DNA from: Theropithecus gelada | Taxonomy: Eukaryota > Chordata > Mammalia > Primates > Cercopithecidae | Assembly (NCBI RefSeq): GCF_003255815.1 | Contig: NC_037689.1 | Location: 24,269,477 to 24,333,476, forward strand | Length of the DNA stretch: 64,000 nt | Reading direction: 5' to 3' | Part shown: in pieces, positions 11,927 through 23,422 of the stretch | Numbering within the stretch: the stretch's first letter is position 1 | How the letters are laid out: each line of letters starts with the position of its first letter | Notes under the pieces: model-generated | Told to the model about the DNA's origin: nothing | Database searches by the model: none | Seen by the model: only the letters and a program-made list of their open reading frames with translations | Made by a program: the position numbers and the translations under genes

Positions 11927-11936
11927 AGAATTTTTC

Positions 11937-12765
11937 TCCTTAGGTAATCAGGGGAAAATTTAATCCTTACCCACAGAGACACCATTCATTGACATCAGGC
12001 GGAGGCTCTCTTTTCTCTCTTCTGGTGACCAGAACAAAGAGAAGAGCAGGTTTAGAGGGCTCTGACGAGGGAGCCCTGCCTGCCTCCTGTCCTGGGTCAC
12101 CTTTACCAAATCGTCTCCTGTGTTGGGTCTCCCTAACCTTGATTTTCAAACGCTAGCTTCTAGGCTTTGCCTTTTCTGTGTCTGTGGTTCTGTGTCATCC
12201 ACCAAGTCTCCCAGAGAGCCCCTTCCTGCCTCCCCTCTGTCCCTTTAGCCCCCACTCCAGACCCCAGATTGGGCTCAGGGTTCCTCTGTAAAAGTCACTG
12301 ATGGGAGTCCACACCCTGAAAATGCCTTCAGCCTTCATTCCAGCCTCTCCTCTCTGCCAAGTGAGCTGCCCCTGCCGGCAGCAGTTGCTTCTTCACACAG
12401 GGATGCTTGTCCCGGCACACTGAGTAGGCGCTGTCTCCTGTGTGGGAATCGGCTTGGCATAGGCGACCGTATGACATTGTTTCAAAAAGTCATTCAAATT
12501 CTTTGTCTTGTACACCCTGTCTGGAAGCACGTGTATACATTCCCGCCTCCCCACTGGGCACACTCTTACCCTTGCCCTGCCATTGTGGTGCTAGGAGCTG
12601 TCTGTGCCGTCCACTGGGTGGACCAGACGTCTTCCCCATGAAAAGGGGAATCAGGGTCTTCATGTGTCTCTCAGAAGCCAGGCATTTGGCACCGGGGCTC
12701 ATGAACAGCTGATTTTTGAAGCGGTCCCAGGGGAAGCTGAGTTGGTGACTGATACGAGGAAGGTC
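11937..12765. other. Intergenic, no feature recognised
   Basis: Unique sequence with somewhat raised GC content. Short open frames only, with no recognisable protein. Confidence 0.5.
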
Positions 12766-13062
12766 TAGGTCCAGTGTGGTGGCTCACGCCTGTAATCCCA
12801 GCATTTTTGGAGGCTGACGCAGGCGGATCAGTCAGGAGATCGAGACCATCCTGGCCAACATGGTGAAACCCCGTCTCTACTAAAAATACAAAAATTAGCT
12901 GGCCATGGTGGCACGCGCCTGTAATCCCAGCTACTTGGGAGGCTGAGGCAGGAGATTCGCTTGAACCCGGGAGGTGGAGGTTGCAGTGAGCTGAGATCAT
13001 GTCACTGCACTCCAGCCTGGGTGACAGAGCGAGACTGCATCTCAAACAAAAAGAAAAAAAGA
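12766..13062 (+). mobile_element. Alu SINE
   Basis: Complete Alu beginning at TCCAGTGTGGTGGCTCACGCC and ending in an AAAGAAAAAAAG tail. A small deletion removes bases after GGCGGATCA. Confidence 0.95.
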
Positions 13063-13324
13063 AGAAGAGGATCTGAAGAATTGGGATACTGAGGCATCAT
13101 CTTCCTTGCCCAGTGGATTTGCAGTTTCATACCCTGGATCTCCAGCAGCTTTGGGGCTCCTTTTTCTTTTTCTTATTTTTTTTTTCTTTGAGACGGAGTC
13201 TCTTTTCTTTATATTATCCAGTCTTAGTTATTTCTTTATAGCAATATGAGAACAAACTAATGATGCTGGTCTCTTCAAGGAAACTCCTGCCATACCCCCT
13301 CCCCCATCTTCTTTCTCTCTCTCT

Positions 13325-13616
13325 TTTTATTTTGAGATGGAGTCTAACTCTGTTGCCGAGGCTGGAGTGCAGTGGTGTTATCTCGGCTCACTGCCACCTC
13401 TACCTCCCTGGTTCACGCCATTCTTCTGCCTCAGCCTCCCGAGTACCTGGGATTACAGGCGCCTGCCACCACGCCCGGCTAATTTTTGTATTTTTAGTAG
13501 AGATGGGGTTTCACCATGTTGGCCAGGTTTGTCTTGAACTCCTGGCTTCAAGCGATCCACTTGCTTCGGCCTCCCAAAGTGCTGGGGTGACAGACGTGAG
13601 CCACCTCTCCTGGCTG
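13325..13616 (-). mobile_element. Alu SINE
   Basis: Reverse Alu from TTTTATTTTGAGATGG to GCCACCTCTCCTGGC. A 30-bp stub of another reverse Alu (T-tract plus GAGACGGAGTCTC) lies alone at 13,174-13,203, abruptly cut off. Confidence 0.95.
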
Positions 13617-13875
13617 GGGATCCTTTTTCTTCTCTGGTGGACGACAAGGTGTATTTTCCTCTTGCTGGTCCAGGGGGCTGCAGATGGACAAGGAGACTCC
13701 AGTGTTTGGGGGTCCGTGTGTGTGTTCTTTTTCCCCCGTGGTGCCGGCTGTGGCAGGTCACAGGATGCAGGTGGATAATGATGGCACAGACATATCCTGG
13801 CTGTTGGCCTCTCCTACTTCACTTCATTATTGATGGATGCACCACCCACTAAGTTGATTATAAAAGGCTGATAAG

Positions 13876-14155
13876 GCCGGGCGTGGTGGCTCACACCTGT
13901 AATCCCAGCACTTTGGGAGGCCAAGGCAGGCGGATCACCTGAGGTCTGGAATTGAGCCTGACCAACATGGAGAAACCCCGTCTCTACTAAAAATACAAAA
14001 TTAGCCAGGCTTGGTGGTGCATGCCTGTAATCCCAGCTACTGGGGAGGCTGAGACAGGTGAATCACTTGAACCAGGGAGGCAGAGGTTGCGGTGAGCCAG
14101 GATCGTGCCATTGCACTCCAGCCTGGGCAACAAGAGGGAAACTCCATCTCAAAAA

Positions 14156-14198
<43 letters not shown>

Positions 14199-14236
14199 AA
14201 TCAATGAATGAATAAATAAATAAATAAATAAATTTA
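13876..14236 (+). mobile_element. Alu SINE with expanded AAAT tail
   Basis: Complete Alu whose 3' tail (14,150-14,236) has grown into an (AAAT)n microsatellite interrupted once by TCAATGAATG. Confidence 0.95.
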
Positions 14237-14238
14237 AA

Positions 14239-14400
14239 AAATAAGCTGGGCATGGTGGCATGTGCCTGTAGTCCCGTCTCCTCTGGAGGTTGAGTTGGGA
14301 GGATCGCTTGAGCCCTGGAGGTCAAGGCTGCAGTCAGAGGTGTTTGTGTCACTTCACTGCAGCCTGGGTGACAGAGTATAGACCCCCATCTCTAAAACAG
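14239..14400 (+). mobile_element. Alu right-arm fragment
   Basis: Starts at AGCTGGGCATGGTGGC and runs through GCAGCCTGGGTGACAGAG, continuing from the AAAT tract of the previous Alu. Confidence 0.85.
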
Positions 14401-15722
14401 ATGAATACATATATACAGAAATGATTAAATGGTGAAGTTAATGTTATAGGTATTTTTCCACAACAACATCCTTACCCACAGAAACCTCAGTGGAGAAGAC
14501 AGGAGTGTGGCAGACCAACATGCTTCTGTAGCCCCACAAAGCTGTCCCTTTAACTGGTAGCACTCCTGGTAAAGGCTGTTTGCTTAGCGGACATTGACCT
14601 CTGACCTTGTCCTCCACCTGCTGGCGCAGCGACTCCTGCTATCTCCACTTTGTCCAGCTCACCTCTCAGTCCCCAGAGTCCTAGAACCGTCTATAGGTTC
14701 TTGCTTCTCCCTTTTCCCCTAGAAGCATCTCCTGGGAATCGCCCTGATCAAAAGCCCCAGCCACCTCTCCAAGACCCTCTCCAGAAGCCCACACAGCCCT
14801 TACATTCATTGCCTTTGAACCTACCCGAAGTCAGCAAGTTCAAAACTCGTCAGAAACCAGGAGAAGTCTCAGCCCCAAATCAATAGCAGCCGTTGTCAGC
14901 TCCTCCCAGCTCAAAGTCCCCCGGAGATTGGTTCCCTGGTCTGAGTCAGGAACAAGAGACTGAAAAGCACGGGGATCTGGTGCTTTTTCTTCGTAGGGTT
15001 ACTCCCTCTCCCCACCAAAAAACCTACCAACTGAAAGATCACTGATTGGTTGCGTCAACCAGCCTTAACCACCAGATGTCTTTGAGATGGGGAGCCAGCC
15101 CCCTAAAGCTGAGTCTCTGTGTGTGGCTTCCAAATATCTGGTCCCCTGGGTGCAGACAGAAGAGAGGACACAGAGGCTGGACATCTCCCAGAGGAGGGGG
15201 AGACTGGCTGGGCACCAAATAGTCTGGCTTCCCTCTCTGATATCATAGGAACATGAACAGACTTGGAGATACTGATTGAAAGTATATGTCACTTGAAGGA
15301 GACATTGGTTCCAGAGCCATTAGTTCCTAACCTCCTACCATACTCTCTGCATGGTGGAAGATGCCAGAACATTCTCAGAGCTTGAGAAGAAAGAGGAATT
15401 GAGAGAAGGGATGGGGGTCAAGAGATAGAGAAGGTGAGGAGGAATGCGAGAGAAGGGAGGGAGGGAGGAGAAATGAGGAAGGAGAACTCAGAAGCTCAGG
15501 TCTAACTTCACCCCACTCCCCTCAGGATCCCTGCACTCTAACAGTTGTTTCTGAGAGTTCCTGGGGGCCACCCATAAACAATGAGGTTAAATGTAAATGG
15601 AAGGGCAGGACTCTGTTGAAGTCCCTGTTGGCTGCATAGTCACCAGCTCTCATGACCCAAAGAGGAGAGTGATCAGGTGACTAGATCGTCAACGAGGGTA
15701 AATCTGGAAGACAAAATGTTTG
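14401..15722. other. Intergenic, largely unique
   Basis: No gene is recognised. A 78-codon Pro/Ser-rich frame at 14,650-14,886 has an acceptor-like CCCTTTTCCCCTAG inside it, but no matching donor or known protein. Purine-rich GGGAGG words cluster around 15,390-15,480. Confidence 0.5.
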
Positions 15723-15860
15723 AGGCCAGGTGCAGTGGCTCACAACTGTAACCCCAGCACCTTTGGAGGCCAAGGTAGAAGGATCACTTGAGCCCCAGGA
15801 GTTTGAGACCAGCCTGGGCAACATAGGTAGACCCTGTCTCTACAAATAATTTTTAAAAAT
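15723..15860 (+). mobile_element. Alu left-arm monomer or truncated Alu
   Basis: One arm only, from AGGCCAGGTGCAGTGGC to CCTGTCTCTACAAATAA. Confidence 0.85.
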
Positions 15861-16912
15861 TAATTGAAGGATTTCTAAAGACTACATGAGTGGTTTTTGT
15901 CTCCTGGAGTCAGAACCCAGGGAGGATTTTTGCTGAAATACCAAAGCCGCAGGGAGCCTGAATAGAGATGTTCAGACAGAAATTAAGTTTGAAGAAATAG
16001 ATTTTGGCAGAGAGGCATGTGGCCACAGACAACTCATACATTGATTCATTCTTTCACTCACTCAACAAACATTAAATGGACTGTCTCTAACTGCATTTCC
16101 CTCTCTTGACAAGAGGGGTACATGGGAGAGACACAGGCTGAAGGAATGTAGAGTTGGTATTGGGCCTGGGAGCTTTCCAGAGGCACTGTGCTCTGCTGTG
16201 CCCTTCCTCACATCCCAGTCTCTACGATGTTGACTGTGTTGGTGGATATCACATCGCTGTTGAGATCCCAGAAAGAATATGCATGAACCACAGTGACAAA
16301 TGTCATTCATAATCCTTTTCAGCGAAGAATAACCTACAAAAATGTCTTCTGTGTACCTTCCCCTGGAATAGTTTGTGATTCTGATGCAACTGGAGACAAA
16401 ACAGCTCTTATCCATGGCCTCTGTTGAATCAGTTTTGTCTCCAATCTGCCTTTCATGGGCACTCTAACAAGAAGGCAAACAAGGAAAGTTCAGCTGCTCT
16501 AGCAGTTCTGAGACAGCAAATTATCTCACTGTTGATGTGGACAAAGAGGCTTTTGCAGAAAGACTCTACTTAACTTTGAGAATCTGGGTCTCAGCTTTTT
16601 GTTTACCCAGAGAGGTATAAATCTGAAAGAATCTGGGTTCCAGCCGAGCTGAGAGAGGTGTAAAATCACAGAGGTATGCCTCCACTCAGAACACACCATT
16701 ATCGTGCTTTTATATGGAAGGCACAGCCATTCACTCATTGTCTGGTAGACGTTTCCATTGAATGTTGGATCTCTTCAAACCAAGTGTCTGTAAACCAAGG
16801 GTTCTGCACTGACGCTGAGGATGAATCCAACAGGAAAGATAAAGAGAAACATCACAGCACACCCCAGAGACATAGGCAATTATTGTTTATTGATTAAAAA
16901 TACAATGAAAAT
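15861..16912. other. Intergenic, no gene recognised
   Basis: Unique sequence. 'TTCATTCTTTCACTCACTCA' at about 16,045 hints at a very old L2/MIR-type end but is too short to call. Confidence 0.45.
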
Positions 16913-17180
16913 TAGGAGGCCGAGGCGGACAGATCATGAGGTCAGGAGTTCGAGACCAGCCTGGCCAATGTGGTGAAACCCCATGTCTACTAAAAATACA
17001 AAAATTAGCCAGGCGTGGTGGCACACACCTGTAGTCCTAGCTACTCAGGAGGCTGAGGCAGGAGAATCGCTTGAACCCGGGAGATGGAGGTTGCAGTGAG
17101 CCGAGATGGCACCGTGGCATTCCAGCCTGGGCAACAGAGCAAGACTCTGTCTCAATAATAATATTAATAATAATGAAAAA
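16913..17180 (+). mobile_element. Alu SINE, 5' truncated
   Basis: Begins inside the left arm at AGGAGGCCGAGGCGGACAG, lacking the first 40 or so bases. The tail is (ATA)n-like. Confidence 0.9.
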
Positions 17181-18530
17181 TAAAAGAAGAATAAGGGAAA
17201 CCAAAAATAAGCATCTAGAGGAGCAGTTTAACATGCAATTTCATTTTCATTATTTCTGCTTTAAGTTTGATATTTATATTGTGTCTCAAACGAACAAGGC
17301 TGGCCACTCGTTCCCTCTTCTGTTACCCTGTCGTTGGAGGTTTTGTTCTTTGCCTTGGTATGTTGAGAGACCCCAGAGGTCTGTGAGTAAAATTCAAGAG
17401 CTCTGTCAACTGAGATGGGACAAAGTCTACTTCTCTGGATTTACTCACTTGTAACTGAAATTCTGCATCGCCTGTGGACCTAGGCAACACCCCACAACAA
17501 TATTAGTCTCGCCTGTAGATTTCTTACCAACCATTATCACAGATGCTTTCCTATCACTGTACAGCAGTTGCAGATGAAATATCTTTCATGCTCGTGACCA
17601 CTTCAGCATGACTGTGCTCCTTGGATGCCTCGAAATATTTTAATCTTACGAATATCTAATGCATTACTGTGTTTCCATTACACGAAATAAAACAATGACT
17701 TAGCAGTTGCCCAGGTGAAGGGAACCACTTCCAACAGGTGGAATTAATCGTTCAGGGTTTTAAAAAGTTCTCTGTGTAGTTGGATTTTAAGCTCCAGGGT
17801 TAATCTGATAGAACTTGCTCATCTGGTTTTAAGAAGTGTGGTTAATGGGGATCTCTTGACTGTAGAATTAGTTTTAAAACACCACATTTACTTCTGACAG
17901 TAGGTAAATTTTACCTTGGGCAGAATTGTATGGCCTTGGTGGTAGTTAGTAGAAATTAGTATGAATTAACTTGGGCATATGTGAAAATTAGTATAGCATA
18001 AGTTAATGAAGGCATATGTGAAAATTTGCAATTATTTTCTATATTCACCTAAAATGGAATTGCACTGGAAATAGAGCATGCTTCTTTTGTGATTTCTACA
18101 TATCTCTGTTTTATTCTCATGTCAAATTCTACTTTACCCCTCAATGACAGTCATTTGACACTCCTCTCTGTGTCAGTGTCTGAGGCACCCTGGGACCGTC
18201 CTGACTGGAAAGCACGGTGACATTGCTGGCCTGAGCTGAAGTGCTGATTAAAATAAATTGAAAGCTGAATGACCTTATGAAGAGCTGCTTTACCCAGGAA
18301 CAAATATGGAGAGGAACTCCTTGCAACTGTGTTCTCAAGTAGACCACTTTTGAGAAATTATACATTTATCATAACACCTCAAGTCCTGCTCTGCATAGAA
18401 TGACCATTATTATCAAGAAAAGTTCTCCATTCCCTGTGATTCATAAGGAAATGCAGGCCTAACCAGAAAACAGGAGCTGCGACAACCTTGGGTCAGACAC
18501 ATTCAATCTCTCTATTCACAGTTGCATTTT
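17181..18530. other. Intergenic, AT-rich, no gene recognised
   Basis: Unique sequence. A short imperfect tandem duplication around GGCATATGTGAAAATT (copies near 17,976 and 18,011) is the only internal structure. Confidence 0.5.
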
Positions 18531-18562
18531 CTCTCTCTCTCTCTTTTTTTTTTTTTTTTTTT
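18531..18562. repeat. (TC)n followed by poly-T
   Basis: Short CTCTCTCT run merging into about 20 Ts. Confidence 0.9.
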
Positions 18563-18817
18563 AACAAAGCCAATTACCAATAACTGGGAAAAACAAAAAC
18601 AAAAACAAAAAAAATGAACATACGGTTGAGCTCACTTCTGAGAAAGATTCTGCATTGTGAATGTCAGGATTCCACATTTCTGAAGCACCTTTGCTCCTCC
18701 AGAAAGCACCTCTCTAGTTTCGTGGTGATACGGGAGGGAAATGACAATTGTCTGTATTATCAGGATGGCCCATTGTTCTCTGTGGTTCTCAATCAATGTG
18801 GACATCCACCATGACCA

Positions 18818-19229
18818 AGCTCTTTCTTTCTTTTCTCTCTTTCTCTCTCCTCTCTCCTTCCTTCCTTCCCCCTTCCCCTTCCCCTCCCCTCTTTCCCTTT
18901 CCTTTACCTTGTTTCTTGCTTGTTTCTTTCTCTCTTCCCTTCCCTCCTCTCCCCTCCTCCCTTTCTTCCCTCCCCTCCTTTTCTCCCCTCCCCTCCCCTC
19001 CTCCCTTTCTTCCCTCCCCTCCCTTTCTCCCCTCCCCTTCTCCCTTTCTTCCCTCCCCTCCCTTTCTCCCCTCCCCTTCTCCCTTTCTTCCCTCCCCTCC
19101 CTTTCTCCCCTCCCCCCACCTCCCCCTTCCCCTCCCCTTCCTTCTCCCCTTCCTTTTCCCCTCCACTTCCCCCTCCACTCCCTTCCGCTCCCCTCCCCCT
19201 TCCCTTCTCTTTTCTTTTCCTTTCTTTTC
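18818..19229. repeat. Homopyrimidine tract with 39-bp units
   Basis: About 410 bp almost purely C and T on the plus strand. Between about 19,000 and 19,115 a 39-bp unit (CCCTTTCTTCCCTCCC... ending CCCCTTCT) is repeated about three times. The frames across it (Ser/Pro/Phe/Leu or Glu/Gly/Arg/Lys) are not proteins. It abuts the tail end of the next Alu. Confidence 0.95.
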
Positions 19230-19390
19230 TTTTTTTGAGACAGGATCTCACTCTGTTGCCCAGACTGGAGTACAGTGAAGTGATCGTGGCTCACTGTAGC
19301 CTCGACCTCCTGGGCTCAAGCCATGCTCTTTCCTCAGCCTCCTGAGTAGCTGGGACTACACACACACACAACCATGCCTGCCTACTTTTT
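19230..19390 (-). mobile_element. Alu fragment (tail half)
   Basis: Reverse Alu from TTTTTTTGAGACAGG to ACCATGCCTGCCTAC, with an ACACACAC insertion. It is cut off before its head. Confidence 0.85.
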
Positions 19391-19394
19391 TAAA

Positions 19395-19702
19395 TTTTTA
19401 TATTTTTTTGAGACAGGGTTTCATGCAGGTTTTCATGCCCAGGCTAGAGTGCAGTGGTACAATCTTTTGGCTCACTGCAACCTCTGCCTCCTGGGCTAAA
19501 GCGATATTCCTACCTTGGCCTCCCAAGTAGCTGCGACCACAGGCACTAGCCACCACATTCGGCTCTTTTTTAATTTTTTTTTTAAAGACACAAGGTTTTA
19601 CCATGTTGTCCAGGCTGGTCTCAAACTCCTGAGCTCAAGCGATACACGCGCCTCAGCCTCCCAAAGTGCTGGGATCACAGGCATGAAGCACCGTGCCCAG
19701 CC
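19395..19702 (-). mobile_element. Alu SINE, old copy
   Basis: Reverse Alu from TTTTTTTGAGACAGGG to CACCGTGCCCAGCC, with a small duplication of GGTTTTCATGC near its start. Confidence 0.85.
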
Positions 19703-19948
19703 TGGTTAATGTTTAAATGTTTCCTGGAGATGGGGCTTCACTATGTAGTGCAGGCTGGTCTTGAACTCCTGGGCTCAAGTGATCCTCCCACACTCAGAGA
19801 TACTATTTTCTTTTCTTGCTTTTTTTTTTTTGAGAGGGGTCTTGCTCTTGTCCCCCAGGCTTGAGAGCAGTGGCTCGATCTCAGCTCACTGCAACCTCCA
19901 CCACCCAGGATCAAACGACTCTCCTGCCTCTGCCTCCCAAGCAGCTCA
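19703..19948 (-). mobile_element. Two Alu fragments
   Basis: 19,703-19,800 resembles the head half of a reverse Alu (GGAGATGGGGCTTCACTATG onward). 19,815-19,948 is the tail half of another, ending at CCTCCCAAGCAGCT. The remaining pieces are missing. Confidence 0.8.
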
Positions 19949-20477
19949 ACTTCAGCACCTCATTCTTTGTCTAAGCCAAGTTTAGCCGAAGAAAACACCT
20001 GCCGAGAAGGTAAAAACAAAAACATCTGCCAAAGGCAAGAACCCGGTGGGAAGCCCCCTGAGCCCAGGGGCCTGCAGAGTCTGTTCTGGTGACAAAGCAG
20101 GCAGTTGGAAGAGAGCAGGGCTGCGAGACAGCGTGGGTGGGTTTTAGCTGCTGCTTTTGGAAATTCATTGCATGATGCGTTTGTTTTTCAGAGGTCCCAA
20201 AGCAAAGAAACAAAAGCCCCGCAGAGTTCACCCAGAAGGAAAGCCTTCATTGGATCAGGCTATAAGAGGACTCTCCCCTGAGAAAGATACTGATTTTGGC
20301 GCTGTGTTTAGAGAAAAGGGAAGAACGATGGCTTTCCCGTAGAAACATTTACTTATTTCATGATTTGAAAATGGACTTTTATGTTTTAGGAATTATGTGG
20401 ATGGGATGTTTTCTTGGGTGATAGGATTTGAAATTGCAGAGGGGAGCAGGTGCCATGTGCCAGCAATGGCCGGCCAG
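19949..20477. other. Unique sequence with an acceptor-like site and short frame
   Basis: TTTGTTTTTCAG at about 20,183-20,194 looks like a splice acceptor. It is followed by a frame of about 50 codons (AGGTCCCAAAGC onward) ending in TAG at about 20,341. I recognise no protein and see no donor, so it is not called as a gene. Confidence 0.3.
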
Positions 20478-20650
20478 TCTGCCTGCCTTCCTGCCTGCCT
20501 CCCTCCCTCCCTCCCTCCCTCCCTCCCTCCATTTCTCCTTCCCCCCACCCCGTTTCTTCCTTCTTTCTCTCTGTGTTTCTTCTTTCTTTTCTTTTCTTCT
20601 TCCTCTCTCCCTCCCTCCCTTCCTTCCTCCCTCTCTCTCTCTCTCACTTT
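20478..20650. repeat. Pyrimidine-rich (CCTT/CCCT)n tract
   Basis: CTGCCTGCCTCCCTCCC repeats grading into TTCTTTCTCTC and TCTCTCTC. Confidence 0.93.
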
Positions 20651-20688
20651 GTTTGTTTTAATGAGAGTAGAGAGGAGGAAAAACACTT

Positions 20689-20981
20689 TTTTTTTTTGAG
20701 ACGGAGTCTCGCTCTGTCCCCCTGGCTGGAGTGCAATGGCGCGATCTGGGCTCACTGCAAGCTCCGCCTCCCGGGATCATGCCATTCTCCTGCCTCAGTC
20801 TCCTGAGTAGCTGGGACTACAGGCGCCCGCCACCACGCCCGGCTAATTTTTTTGTATTTTTAGTAGAGACGGGGTTTCACCGTGTTAGCCAGGATGGTCT
20901 CGATCTCCTGACCTTGTGATCCGCCCACCTCGGCCTCCCAAAGTGCTGGGATGACAGGCGTGAGCCACCGCGCCCAGCTGG
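20689..20981 (-). mobile_element. AluY-like SINE with target-site duplication
   Basis: Nearly consensus reverse Alu. GGAAAAACACTTTTT lies on both sides. Confidence 0.95.
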
Positions 20982-21176
20982 AAAAACACTTTTTATTTTT
21001 TGTCTACCTTTATTGTAAGGAGAGAGTGAGAATGCCAAGCCACACATGCAGGGTTCTGAGCAGAGGGCTACACCCTGCTTAGTTCTAAAGGCACCTACAC
21101 TTTTATCATGAAAGCCATGGAGAGGCCCACATTTTGAAACACTCAGTCTCTTAGAAGAGGATAGAATGGGCTGCCA

Positions 21177-21690
21177 GTGTGATAGGGAGAGAACTTGAAC
21201 ATAGCTGACTCCATCTTGCTTCTGACTCCTCCAGCTAACTGCTCTTAGGCACTTCTGCACATGGGCCACGTTAATCATGGAAAGAACTTAGATTACAGTT
21301 TAACTGGAAAGCAAGGATGATAAGAATTCCTTTCCAAAACTAACCTCTGAGGAGATAAGAAGGGCATGCACACAAGTAGCAATGTTGTGTTGAAGATTTG
21401 TAGGAGCACTGTGACCTGAGCAAGGACAAGGAAGTTTTGCAATCTCCTTGGGCCCCTGCTGATGCCCAAGTGTCTGTGGTCACCAGCCACCCCCCTCACC
21501 TCAGCCTCCTCCTTGTTCCCCCTTCTCAATGTACAAAGAAGTTTGAGATTCATGCCTTTAAAAATGGTTCCTTAGGACATGGGTCCAGTATCTTCCTGAC
21601 TTGCTGGCTCTCCAAATAAAGATGCTTTTCTTTTTCTAACTTCTTGTCTCTCGAATGATTGGCTGTTATGCAGCGAACCTCAGGAACTTT
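21177..21690 (+). mobile_element. ERV1-like solo LTR (probable)
   Basis: Starts TGTGATAGGGAG, followed by GCTGACTCCATCTTGCTTCTGAC. Near the end it carries an AATAAAGATGC polyadenylation signal followed by TTCTTGTCTCTCG. This layout is typical of gammaretrovirus-like (ERV1) LTRs. The exact family and right end are uncertain, and no internal retroviral genes flank it. Confidence 0.6.
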
Positions 21691-21744
21691 GGACTCCACA
21701 GCACTAGGACCACTCTCAGGACTTCCAGTCTCTACTGGGTGCAG

Positions 21745-21900
21745 GAATCACTGGGGAGTCGGACTGAAATGCAGACTCTGATTAAGCAGGCCTGGGACAG
21801 GAGGCCCGAGATTCTGCATCTCCAGTAAGCACCCAGAGGAGGTTGATGCTGCTGATGCAGGGACCACAGCTTGGAGAGGAATGCTGAGAAGCTGGTGGAA
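21745..21900 (+). mobile_element. MER5-like DNA transposon fragment
   Basis: GGAATCACTGGGGAG, AAATGCAGACTCTG and ATTCTGCATCTCCAG in order resemble the MER5 (hAT-Charlie) nonautonomous element. Confidence 0.55.
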
Positions 21901-22350
21901 GAGCCCCAGCTGATGAGGATCTGAACATTGTCCGTAGCAGGGAGGCTGGGAAAATGAGATAAAAATGTTAAAAATGGCAGAGTTACCTTCCTGGAGAAGA
22001 AATGGCTTTTCCATTCCTTATTACGCTCATGTCTTTGCAACTAGCCCCCAGTGGTCTCCTTCCTGCTATATACCTGCAGTTACCATGTTCTTGTTAAGGA
22101 AGAATTGCAAATGAAAAAAAAAAAAAAGGAAGTTGATCATGTTTGGTTGCTTTTGGTCATCACAATAAGCAAATAAAATCTGAAATTTCCCCCTGACTTT
22201 GCAAATGTTTTCTTCCAAGGAGATCAACCTTATTGGATTTCTTTGGTTCCCGAACAGCCTGCCATGAGGTATGAAGGACACACGATCTTTTACGTAATTG
22301 GTGAGACCCAATGCCCTTCTAGATGTTGGGTGTCTCATCCCAGTGTGAGG
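21901..22350. other. Intergenic, no feature recognised
   Basis: Unique sequence with one A-run at about 22,115. Confidence 0.5.
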
Positions 22351-22657
22351 ATTTTTTTTTTTTTTTTTTTTTTGGAAATGGAGTCTTGCTCTGTTACCCC
22401 AACTGGAGTGCAATGGTGTAATTTCAGCTCACTGCAACCTCCGCCTCTCAGGTTCAAGCGATTTTCCTGTCTCAGCCTCCCGAGTAGCTGGGATTACGGG
22501 TGCATGCCACCACACCCAGCTAATTTTTTGTATTTTATTAGAGACAGGGTTTCACCGTGTTGCCCAGGCTGGTCTTGAACTCCTGAGGTCAGGCAATCCA
22601 CGTGCCTTGGCCTCCCAAAGTGCTGGGATTACAGGCGTGAGCCACTGTGTCCGGCCA
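22351..22657 (-). mobile_element. Alu SINE
   Basis: Reverse Alu from a T-tract to GCCACTGTGTCCGGCC. Confidence 0.95.
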
Positions 22658-22721
22658 AGGATATGTTTTGAAAACTTAATTTTCCTTTAGAAAAGAGAAC
22701 TTAATCTACATGTTGGTTCTT

Positions 22722-22981
22722 TTTGTTGTTGTTGTTGTTTGTTTTTTTGAGACAGTCTCATTCTGTCTGGTGCAATCTCGGCTCACTGCAAACTCTGCCT
22801 CCCAAGTAGCTGGGACTACAGGCGCCCGCCACCACGGCCGGCTAATTTTTTTGTATTTTTTTAGTAGAGATGGGGTTTCACTGTGTTACCCAGGGTGGGC
22901 TCGATCTCCTGACCTTGTGATCTGCCTGCCTCGGCCTGCCAAAGTGCTGGGATTACAGGTGTGAGCCACCGCGCCTGGCCT
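22722..22981 (-). mobile_element. Alu SINE with internal deletion
   Basis: (TTG)n tail, then a reverse Alu missing about 30-40 bases in each of two places in the right arm. ATGTTGGTTCTTTT flanks both ends. Confidence 0.93.
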
Positions 22982-23121
22982 AGATGTTGGTTCTTTTAAT
23001 TTATCTTGAGTAAAAGTTGTTTTTGCTAATATGAATTTTTAAAGTCATCATTTGGTTCAAACCGTTTTGTGTAATTCACCTCTAAATGTTTTCAGCAGAG
23101 GGAGTAACAAAAAAGAAAAGG

Positions 23122-23422
23122 TTTTTTTTTTTTTTTTTTTTGACATGGAGTCTCACTCTGTCGCCCAGGCTGGAGTGCAATGGTGCAACCTCGTCTCACT
23201 ACAACCTCTGCCTCCCAGGTTCAGGCGATTCTCCTGCCTCAGCCTCTCAAGTAGCTGGGACTATAGGCACCCGCCACCACACCTGGCTAATTTTTGTATT
23301 TTTAGTAGAGATGGGGTTTCACCATGTTAGCCAGGCTGGTCTCCATCTCCTCACCTCATGATCTGCCCGCCTTGACCTCCCAAAATGCTGGGATTACAGG
23401 TGTGAGCCACCTCTCCCGGCCA
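23122..23422 (-). mobile_element. Alu SINE
   Basis: Reverse Alu from a T-tract to GCCACCTCTCCCGGCC. Confidence 0.95.

Noticed and set aside
18632..19345. Glu/Arg/Gly/Lys-rich and Pro/Ser/Phe-rich frames up to 220 codons
   Set aside because: They translate a homopyrimidine tract, open on both strands, and merge into Alu sequence.
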